DNA of 5,709 nucleotides from contig MGQD01000023.1 of NCBI GenBank assembly GCA_001797695.1, positions 1 to 5,709 on the forward strand, in the 5' to 3' direction. Source of the DNA: Deltaproteobacteria bacterium RBG_13_49_15. GTDB lineage: Bacteria; Desulfobacterota; Desulfobacteria; Desulfobacterales; UBA2156. Shown here in pieces: positions 1-5,088 of the stretch. The notes beneath the pieces are model-generated. The model was not told the origin of the DNA. It did not search any database and worked only from the letters and a program-made list of their open reading frames with translations. Within the stretch, counting starts at the first letter, position 1; each line of letters begins with the position of its first letter. The position numbers were made by a program, and so were the translations under genes.

Positions 1-294
1 GGGATCGGTTTTGGAAAGCGGATTGAACACAACCTGGCGCTGATTCGAAATCTATCCCGATTCCTTGATCTTGGGGTTCCGATTCTTGTGGGTCCTTCAA
101 GAAAAGCATTTATCCGTAAACTCCTAAAGAGCAAGGAAATCCAAGACCTTTCTCCTGATCTGCCCGTTGTAGGGATTGGAACACAAGCGGCGGTAGCCGC
201 TTGCGTGCTGAACGGCGCACATATCGTCAGGGTTCACGATGTTGAGGCAACGTGCACTACGCTCAGAATCATTGATGGGATTAAAAACAGCTAG
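1..294 (+). CDS. folP: Dihydropteroate synthase, C-terminal part (5' end outside window)
   Basis: Dihydropteroate synthase joins 6-hydroxymethyl-7,8-dihydropterin diphosphate to p-aminobenzoate to make dihydropteroate, a cytoplasmic step of folate synthesis. The reading frame is open from base 1 and ends at TAG 292-294, giving 97 residues, about the last third of a usual 270-290 residue enzyme. Visible family motifs are GIGFGK followed by EHN near the start (the 'DPGIGFGK' strand region), GPSRKAF with the substrate-binding Ser-Arg-Lys at about residues 31-33, the GTQAAVAACVLNGAHIVRVHDV block, and its final Arg-x-His-Asp-Val that contacts the pterin diphosphate. A GTG at 88 could be mistaken for a start, but the conserved sequence before it shows the gene continues upstream. 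The 3' end overlaps the following ybbR-like gene, so the two are probably co-transcribed. Identification is firm; only the N-terminal part is unseen. Confidence 0.95.
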   Translation, partial: GIGFGKRIEHNLALIRNLSRFLDLGVPILVGPSRKAFIRKLLKSKEIQDLSPDLPVVGIGTQAAVAACVLNGAHIVRVHDVEATCTTLRIIDGIKNS

Positions 295-1012
295 AAGCAA
301 ACTCAATCTCCTGGTTTTTTTAGCTGCCTCGTTTTGGGCTTGGGGATGCGGCCAGGCGATAGAATCGGATATCTTTGTTCCGATCCGTTTGGATCGCATT
401 CCTCAAGGGATCGCTATCGGAGGCGATTCTCCCAAAGGGATTGAAATCCGGGTCCGCGGGACCCGGTCCCAGATTCGGAAGCTTTTCAACCTTAAATTGC
501 ATTTCCCCATCGACTTGGCCCAGGCCTGGGAAGGGTCGACGATCGTCTCTATTAAGCCGGAAGCCTTGATGCTCCCCGAAGGGATCACCGTCTTAAAAAT
601 CGAACCATCGCAGCTCATGCTTCGTCTGATCAAGGAGGAGGAAAAAAAGGTCGTATTTTCCGAAAAAATGATCTTAAAAAAGTTGATGCAGATCCCGGTC
701 AACGGAAAAGGGACCTCTTATCCATTCCGGATCACACCGCCGGTAATCAATATCGAAGTCAAAGGGCCGGTTCATCTCATTGATCAGCTTGAACACAACG
801 GGACACTTCATGTGTACATGGATCTGAAGGATTTAAAAAAAGCAGGGATTTACCCAAGACGGGCAACGATCTCACTCCCGGTTGGCATTGTCCTGGTTTC
901 TACGAAACCTGAAATTTTTACGGTAACTTTATTCACTCCGCCGGAAGGAAGAGAATCTTTTTTGAAACATCCTTCCGTCACTCCGAACCAGGGGGGAGAA
1001 TCCACTTATTGA
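275..1012 (+). CDS. YbbR/CdaR-like membrane-anchored protein with two YbbR domains
   Basis: This 245-residue protein resembles the YbbR family, whose best-known member CdaR binds and regulates the membrane diadenylate cyclase CdaA (c-di-AMP synthesis). The N-terminus has basic residues (K4, R7, K9) and then a hydrophobic stretch, about 10-24, fitting a single membrane anchor or signal segment with the rest outside the cytoplasm. Domain 1 spans about 33-119 (VPIRLDRIPQGI, IRVRGTRSQI, then LPEGI and a beta strand after EPSQ). Domain 2 spans about 126-220 (INIEVKGPVHLI, then MDLKDL and GIYPRRATISLPVG). A polar tail of about 25 residues follows. ATG 275 overlaps folP by 20 bases. An upstream in-frame ATG at 239, with AGGG 6 bases before it, would add 12 charged residues and overlap folP by 56 bases; I prefer 275 because it puts the hydrophobic segment near the N-terminus, but its own Shine-Dalgarno is poor. 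No cdaA is adjacent. The family call rests on motif pattern, so the precise role is inferred. Confidence 0.8.
   Translation: MGLKTARSKLNLLVFLAASFWAWGCGQAIESDIFVPIRLDRIPQGIAIGGDSPKGIEIRVRGTRSQIRKLFNLKLHFPIDLAQAWEGSTIVSIKPEALMLPEGITVLKIEPSQLMLRLIKEEEKKVVFSEKMILKKLMQIPVNGKGTSYPFRITPPVINIEVKGPVHLIDQLEHNGTLHVYMDLKDLKKAGIYPRRATISLPVGIVLVSTKPEIFTVTLFTPPEGRESFLKHPSVTPNQGGESTY
448..466. repeat. GC-rich perfect hairpin inside the ybbR-like gene
   Basis: CCGGGTCC (448-455) and GGACCCGG (459-466) are perfect reverse complements separated by GCG, an 8-pair, GC-rich stem with a 3-base loop. It lies over codons for the conserved IRVRGTR strand, about 170 bases after the chosen start codon. No T-run follows it, so it is not an intrinsic terminator. 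It may be a by-product of coding Arg-Gly-Thr-Arg with GC-rich codons. Confidence 0.5.
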
Positions 1013-1031
1013 TTCGGTTCTGCACCGGTAG

Positions 1032-1038
1032 AAAGGAG
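1032..1038 (+). promoter_or_regulatory. Ribosome binding site of coaX
   Basis: AAAGGAG ends 4 bases before the ATG at 1043. It lies in the 30-base gap after the ybbR-like stop codon and fixes the coaX start. It is the best canonical ribosome binding site in the plus-strand gene string, suggesting coaX is translated independently of the gene before it. Confidence 0.8.
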
Positions 1039-1042
1039 AAAA

Positions 1043-1807
1043 ATGCTTCTGGTCGTTGATGTAGGAAACACCCATACGGTTTTAGGGATTTACAAAGGGA
1101 AAGAACTGGTTAACCATTGGCGGGTCCACACGGAAAAGAAAACAACGGAAGATGAAATTAATGTGCTGATCAGTAACCTGTTCGCTCAAAAAGGAATTTC
1201 CATGAGAGATATCCGGAAGACCGTTATCTCCTGCGTATTCCCCCCCATTGTTATGATCCTTGATGCATTTTGCCAAAAATATTTAGGTCATGCGCCGCAT
1301 TGGGTCAATTCCAAGTCCTATCCGGCCATGCCCATCCTTACAACAAACCCTTCCGAAGTTGGGGCGGACCGGATTGTGAATGCCGTTGCGGCATATCAGA
1401 AATATCGGACAAGCCTGATCGTCATTGATTTCGGGACTGCCACTACTTTTGACGTTGTGTCGTCAAGGGGTGAATACCTTGGAGGCGCAATCTGTCCGGG
1501 AGTCTATATCTCTTCAGAAGCGTTGTTTCAGGAAGCTTCCAAACTTCCCAGAGTGGAGATTTTTCTTGCTCCTGAATGCGTGATCGGAAAGGACACCATC
1601 AGCGCTATCAAATCCGGAATCATTTATGGATACGCCAGTCTGGTGGATGGAATGGTGCGGCGGATCCAAAATGAGATGAATGAAAAAGCCAAGGTGATCG
1701 CCACCGGCGGACTTGCCCATTTGATTCATAATGTCTCGGAAACGATCGAATCGGTGGAGCCGACGCTCACCCTTGAGGGATTGCGGATCATCAGCGAAAG
1801 CGATTAA
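1043..1807 (+). CDS. coaX: Type III pantothenate kinase
   Basis: CoaX phosphorylates pantothenate to 4'-phosphopantothenate, the first committed step of coenzyme A synthesis. The type III enzyme belongs to the ASKHA fold, needs a monovalent cation, and unlike the type I kinase CoaA is not inhibited by CoA. The 254 residues match the family's usual length. Visible motifs are the N-terminal phosphate-binding DVGNT (6-10), the GADR motif (107-110) with the presumed catalytic base D109, DFGTATT (129-135) with the cation/phosphate-binding D129 and T132, the GGAICPG strand (147-153), SGIIYGY (191-197) and the nucleotide-binding ATGGLA (220-225). The start is ATG 1043 with AAAGGAG 4 bases upstream. 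The gene follows the ybbR-like gene by 30 bases on the same strand and probably shares its transcript. It ends tail to tail with lysC, the stop codons overlapping by 4 bases. Many bacteria pair coaX with birA; that neighbour is not seen here. Confidence 0.96.
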   Translation: MLLVVDVGNTHTVLGIYKGKELVNHWRVHTEKKTTEDEINVLISNLFAQKGISMRDIRKTVISCVFPPIVMILDAFCQKYLGHAPHWVNSKSYPAMPILTTNPSEVGADRIVNAVAAYQKYRTSLIVIDFGTATTFDVVSSRGEYLGGAICPGVYISSEALFQEASKLPRVEIFLAPECVIGKDTISAIKSGIIYGYASLVDGMVRRIQNEMNEKAKVIATGGLAHLIHNVSETIESVEPTLTLEGLRIISESD

Positions 1808-1816
1808 AGATGATCC
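1785..1816. repeat. Inverted repeat spanning the convergent coaX/lysC stop codons
   Basis: GGATCATC (1785-1792) and GATGATCC (1809-1816) are perfect 8-base reverse complements around a 16-base loop that contains both overlapping stop codons (TAA of coaX at 1805-1807, TAA of lysC read from 1806 to 1804). Transcripts from either side could form the same hairpin. No T-run follows on either strand, so it is not a standard intrinsic terminator, but it is the only candidate transcription-end or mRNA 3'-end structure between the two gene strings. An AAAGCTTT palindrome lies just beyond it at 1823-1830. Confidence 0.4.
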
Positions 1817-3021
1817 AGCCCGAAAGCTTTATGAAGGGCTCTTACGGCAAGCTCCGCATATTTTTCCTCAATGACGCACGAAACACGGATCTCCGACGTG
1901 GTGATCATCTGAATGTTGATATTTTCCTTGGCAAGTGCTGAAAACATCTTTGCAGCTACGCCCGAGTGGCTTCTCATCCCGACACCGGTAATGGAGACTT
2001 TTGCGATGTTTTCATCTCCAAAAATATCTTCTGCCCCGATTTCCCCGGCCACCCTCTTTTCGATTTGCATCGCCTCCCGGTAATTCCCGCTAGGGATGGT
2101 AAAGGTGAGATCGGTTTTCCCGTCGGTTTCCGGATTTTGGATGATCATGTCCACTACTATTCCGGCTTCCCCTATGGGACCAAGAATCTTGGCTGCAATT
2201 CCGGGTTTATCGGGAACTTTTGTTATCGTAATACGGGCTTCATTTTTACTGGAAGTCACACCGGTGACGACAATGCTTTCCATATCCTTGTCCGGGTTGA
2301 TAACCATGGTTCCCTCCTCCTCACTAAAGGATGATCTCACATGCACCGGGACATTGTACCTTTTGGCGAACTCCACCGATCGGATTTGAAGGACCTTCGC
2401 TCCCAGGCTTGCCATTTCCATCATTTCATCGTAAGAAATTTTCTTGAGTTTTTTCGCTTTCTTGCAAACATTCGGATCAGCTGTGTAGACACCTTCCACA
2501 TCCGTATATATTTCGCAGACATCGGCTTTCAGTGCGGCAGCAATGGCAACCGCAGATGTATCCGAACCTCCCCGCCCCAGTGTCGTTATATTACCGTCCG
2601 GATCGCATCCCTGAAAGCCCGCAACCACAACAATATGCCTTTCCCGGATCAGGTCCCGGATCCGGGTAGCGCCGATTTCAAGGATTCTGGCATTTCCGAA
2701 TGTTTTATCGGTGACGACTTCGGCCTGATAACCCAGTAAGGACATGGACGGATATTTCATGGATTTGAGCAACATGGCCAAAAGAGCAGCGGTGGTTTGT
2801 TCGCCGGTGGCAAGCAGAACATCGAGCTCCCGCTTGTCCGGCAGATCGGTCACCTGTTTGGCAAGTTGAATCAATCCATCGGTGACGCCGGCCATAGCCG
2901 AAAGGATGACGACCACGTTGTTACCCTGGTCATAGCTTCGAACCACTCTCCGGGCGACATGCCGGATCCGTTCCGGATTGGCAACCGATGTCCCGCCAAA
3001 CTTCATCACGATCAGCCCCAT
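1804..3021 (-). CDS. lysC: Aspartate kinase with two C-terminal ACT domains
   Basis: Aspartate kinase phosphorylates L-aspartate to 4-aspartyl phosphate, opening the pathway to lysine, threonine, methionine and diaminopimelate. The 405 residues match monofunctional, ACT-regulated enzymes of the Corynebacterium/Bacillus LysC type; there is no fused homoserine dehydrogenase. Kinase domain motifs: KFGGTSV (7-13), the ATGEQ region with E74, TLGRGGSDTSA (147-157), and YTDVEGVYTADP (172-183). ACT domains lie at about 264-340 (VPDKPGIAAKI) and 345-405 (VGMRSHSGVAAKMF, then MITTSEIRVS); in relatives they bind lysine and/or threonine for feedback inhibition, so allosteric control is likely here. The start ATG 3021 gives the conserved MxLIVxKFGG beginning. 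GGAGG (3039-3035) lies 13 bases upstream, a longish spacing, and the preceding tsaE stop is 2 bases away, suggesting translational coupling. A second strong start inside the gene (see 2305-2322) may yield a separate ACT-only beta subunit. Confidence 0.97.
   Translation of the reverse strand: MGLIVMKFGGTSVANPERIRHVARRVVRSYDQGNNVVVILSAMAGVTDGLIQLAKQVTDLPDKRELDVLLATGEQTTAALLAMLLKSMKYPSMSLLGYQAEVVTDKTFGNARILEIGATRIRDLIRERHIVVVAGFQGCDPDGNITTLGRGGSDTSAVAIAAALKADVCEIYTDVEGVYTADPNVCKKAKKLKKISYDEMMEMASLGAKVLQIRSVEFAKRYNVPVHVRSSFSEEEGTMVINPDKDMESIVVTGVTSSKNEARITITKVPDKPGIAAKILGPIGEAGIVVDMIIQNPETDGKTDLTFTIPSGNYREAMQIEKRVAGEIGAEDIFGDENIAKVSITGVGMRSHSGVAAKMFSALAKENINIQMITTSEIRVSCVIEEKYAELAVRALHKAFGLDHL
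2305..2322 (-). promoter_or_regulatory. Internal ribosome binding site and ATG within lysC (putative beta subunit start)
   Basis: On the minus strand GAGGAGGAGGG (2322-2312) is followed by AACC and the in-frame ATG at 2307-2305, which is codon 239 of lysC. An AGGAGG core ends 5 bases before the ATG, which is near-ideal and better placed than the signal before the full-length start. Translation from here would give a 167-residue protein containing both ACT domains and none of the kinase active site. Aspartate kinases of Bacillus subtilis and Corynebacterium glutamicum are known to be alpha2beta2 enzymes whose beta subunit arises from just such an in-frame internal start at a comparable position. 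The signal is seen directly; its use here is inferred. The purine run also encodes Ser-Glu-Glu-Glu-Gly-Thr, so coding chance remains possible. Confidence 0.7.
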
Positions 3022-3023
3022 GG

Positions 3024-3485
3024 TTATACCAATTCCTCCATCAGATGGTTTAATATTTCAACGGATACCGCTCCGCTTGCAACCAACAGGATGTCTCTTG
3101 ATGCATCATCCGTCATTTCAAAATGAGCATGAATATGATCCCCGAGTGCTTCTTTTCCGATCCGGTCGGCCCATTCGATGGCTACTACGCCGCCGCTTTC
3201 GAGGATCTCTTCAAGTCCGAGTTCTCCAATATCCGAACGGTTTTCGATGCGATATAAATCCACATGAAAAAGAGGTAAGCGGCCGGCATATTCATGGATC
3301 AGTGCAAACGAAGGGCTGGTGACCTCATCTTCATCGGATTTGCCGATTCCGTCGGCGATCCCTTTTACGAATACCGTTTTCCCGCTTCCCAAATCGCCGG
3401 TCAATGCAATTACGGCGCCGCTCTTAACGGCTTCTCCCAGCTTTCGACCGATCGCCCGGGTTTGTTCAGGAGAACAGGTGGTCAT
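3024..3485 (-). CDS. tsaE: tRNA threonylcarbamoyladenosine biosynthesis ATPase TsaE
   Basis: TsaE is the small P-loop ATPase that, with TsaB and TsaD, helps make N6-threonylcarbamoyladenosine at position 37 of ANN-decoding tRNAs in the cytoplasm. From ATG 3485 it has 153 residues, a usual family length. Motifs: Walker A GDLGSGKT (30-37), the switch-like VTSPSF (55-60), HVDLYR (74-79), and VVAIEWADR (100-108) with E104 as the expected ATPase glutamate. ATG 3485 overlaps the preceding nnr stop as ATGA, a classic coupling arrangement. A TTG at 3494 would extend the protein by three residues (reading Met-Phe-Arg) behind a G-rich stretch, and cannot be ruled out. The gene ends 2 bases before lysC. 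Linkage of tsaE to the NAD(P)HX repair gene is common in bacteria and supports the call. tsaB and tsaD are not in this window. Confidence 0.95.
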   Translation of the reverse strand: MTTCSPEQTRAIGRKLGEAVKSGAVIALTGDLGSGKTVFVKGIADGIGKSDEDEVTSPSFALIHEYAGRLPLFHVDLYRIENRSDIGELGLEEILESGGVVAIEWADRIGKEALGDHIHAHFEMTDDASRDILLVASGAVSVEILNHLMEELV

Positions 3486-5047
3486 CCGGAACAAGTCCCC
3501 ACCGTCACCTTTCGAATTTGCTCCGGAATGGCATGCATCACTTCCGAGGCCAAATATCCAATGGGACCTCTTCTTTCAAGAAGCATATCGGCTGCCAATC
3601 CGTGCAAAAACACCCCGGCGCATGCCGAATCTTGGGGGGAATACCCCTGGGTTATCAATCCGGCGATCACTCCGGTCAGGACATCCCCCATACCCCCGGA
3701 TGCCATACCCGGATTTCCGGTCGGGTTTATAAATACCTTTCCGTTCGGGAGTGCGACAACCGTCCGCGCTCCCTTTAGCACAAGATATACGGAATGCGCT
3801 TGGGCAAAACACCTGGCATAACCGATCCGGTCTTTTTGTATCTCTTTAGGAGAGGCTCCAATAAGCCTTCCCATCTCTCCCGGATGGGGGGTCAACACCA
3901 AAGGAGCCCTCGCTTTTTTTAATATATCCGTCTGTTTAGCCAGGCAATTCAGGCCGTCGGCATCAATGACCATGGGGAGCCGGCTTTCCTGAATGAGGCG
4001 GCAGACCAGTCGGATAGTTTCTTCGGTGGTTCCCAGCCCGGGGCCGATGGCAAGGCATTTTTTTCCTGGAATGATTGCTGCAACGGCATTCAGGGCCGAT
4101 TCTGCGATGATTCCGGATCCGCTTTCCGGAAGGGGGAAGGTCATGATCTCCAGAGCCAGAGTTTCGACCGTGGAATTAAGGCTTTCCGGGATTCCCAGAG
4201 TTACGAGACCTGCTCCTGAACGCATGGCTGAAAGGGCCGTCATGGCAGCAGCACCGGTTTTTCCGGCTGATCCGGCGATCACCAGCAGGTGGCCGGTATC
4301 TCCTTTATGGTTATCCATGGGCCTCGGCTTTAGGATTGCTCCAACAGCGTCTTCGGTGATCAGTGTCTGCTTCGGGGCTACCTGATCCGCAATGAAGGGA
4401 GGGATTCCGATATCAACGATTTCAAGCTCTCCGGTAAAACTGGAGCCGGGATAGAGGAGATGCCCTATTTTTGCAAATGCGAAGGTGGCGGTCACATCGG
4501 CCTGAATACAGGCGCCGCAAATCTGTCCGGTATCCGGGTTGAGTCCGGATGGGATATCGACTGAAAATACCGGTTGATTTAAGCTGTTGATAAAGTCGAT
4601 GATCTCTTTGTAATATCCAGTGACATCCAAATGAAGGCCGGTCCCAAAGATGGCGTCCACCCAGAGCCCTTTATGACGCATTCCAACCGAATGATCCAGG
4701 AATGAATTTCTGTCGGGGATCTGGATCAGCGGGACGTTGAGCGGCGCCAAAAGCTCCAGATTCGATGCCGCATCTCCTTTTACCTGATGGGACTCCCCCA
4801 GAAGATAAACCGTCACATCAATCCCTCTTTGAGCCAGATAACGGGCAATGACAAATCCGTCGCCCCCGTTATTTCCTTTTCCCGCAACAATACCGACGCG
4901 TTGATGCGATAGGTCGGGGAATCGGGAAAAAAGAATCTCGGTGGCGCCTTTTCCGGCATTCTCCATCAAAAGACGGCTGGGAAGCCCGAACGACTCGATG
5001 GTGAGTCGATCCATTTCCCGCATTTCGTTGGAACTGACCAGATACAT
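3482..5047 (-). CDS. nnr: Bifunctional NAD(P)HX epimerase / ADP-dependent NAD(P)HX dehydratase
   Basis: This fused enzyme repairs hydrated NADH/NADPH (NAD(P)HX). The N-terminal YjeF_N domain (NnrE) interconverts the R and S epimers, and the C-terminal ribokinase-like domain (NnrD) dehydrates the S form using ADP. The 521 residues match the full-length bacterial fusion. NnrE, about 1-220: LLMENAG (26-32), GKGNNGGDG (56-64), VDAIFGTGL (130-138) and VDIPSGLN (163-170). NnrD, about 225-517: HKGDTGHLLVIAGSAGKTGA (247-266), IGPGLG, IDADGLN, TPHPGE (386-391), and NPTGNPGMASGGMGDVLTG (441-459) with the presumed catalytic D455. ATG 5047 gives the usual short lead into the epimerase domain, with a moderate A/G-rich ribosome binding site 10 bases upstream. 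It follows pdxJ by 41 bases and overlaps tsaE by 4 bases. Both halves look intact, with no frameshift or missing motif. Confidence 0.97.
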   Translation of the reverse strand: MYLVSSNEMREMDRLTIESFGLPSRLLMENAGKGATEILFSRFPDLSHQRVGIVAGKGNNGGDGFVIARYLAQRGIDVTVYLLGESHQVKGDAASNLELLAPLNVPLIQIPDRNSFLDHSVGMRHKGLWVDAIFGTGLHLDVTGYYKEIIDFINSLNQPVFSVDIPSGLNPDTGQICGACIQADVTATFAFAKIGHLLYPGSSFTGELEIVDIGIPPFIADQVAPKQTLITEDAVGAILKPRPMDNHKGDTGHLLVIAGSAGKTGAAAMTALSAMRSGAGLVTLGIPESLNSTVETLALEIMTFPLPESGSGIIAESALNAVAAIIPGKKCLAIGPGLGTTEETIRLVCRLIQESRLPMVIDADGLNCLAKQTDILKKARAPLVLTPHPGEMGRLIGASPKEIQKDRIGYARCFAQAHSVYLVLKGARTVVALPNGKVFINPTGNPGMASGGMGDVLTGVIAGLITQGYSPQDSACAGVFLHGLAADMLLERRGPIGYLASEVMHAIPEQIRKVTVGTCSG

Positions 5048-5088
5048 GATATGGGCGCCCCTTTCTTGAGATAAAACGGGTATGCCGG
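5048..5088 (-). promoter_or_regulatory. Short pdxJ-nnr spacer with the nnr ribosome binding site
   Basis: This 41-base gap holds AAGAAAGGGG (5067-5058, minus strand), a purine-rich ribosome binding site 10 bases before the nnr ATG. A GGGCGCCC palindrome (5060-5053) overlaps its end and could partly mask it. I see no convincing promoter or terminator, so nnr is probably read through from pdxJ. Confidence 0.45.

Noticed and set aside
88..294. GTG at 88 as the start of a separate small gene
   Set aside because: The frame continues to base 1 with clear dihydropteroate synthase sequence, so this is the 3' part of folP.
403..702. 99-codon minus-strand open frame inside the ybbR-like gene
   Set aside because: It is a shadow of the plus-strand gene, with no ribosome binding site that I can see and no recognisable motif.
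1013..1042. Possible promoter or terminator in the ybbR-coaX gap
   Set aside because: Only 30 bases, with no hairpin plus T-run and no convincing -35/-10 pair; a ribosome binding site is all that can be supported.
2655..2666. Perfect 12-base palindrome CCCGGATCCGGG in lysC, with CCCGGATC repeated at 2643-2650
   Set aside because: CCGG and GGATCC-like strings recur throughout this window because Ile-Arg and Ser-Gly codon pairs favour them. There is no promoter context, so an operator call is not supported.
1966..2739. Several plus-strand open frames of 97-132 codons opposite lysC
   Set aside because: lysC is intact and strongly conserved here. The opposite frames are rich in Ser, Pro, His and Phe, lack family motifs and overlap one another in different frames.
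3294..3821. 175-codon open frame on the plus strand, opposite tsaE and nnr
   Set aside because: It is antisense to two genes with full conserved motifs, shows no recognisable domain and has composition typical of a shadow frame.
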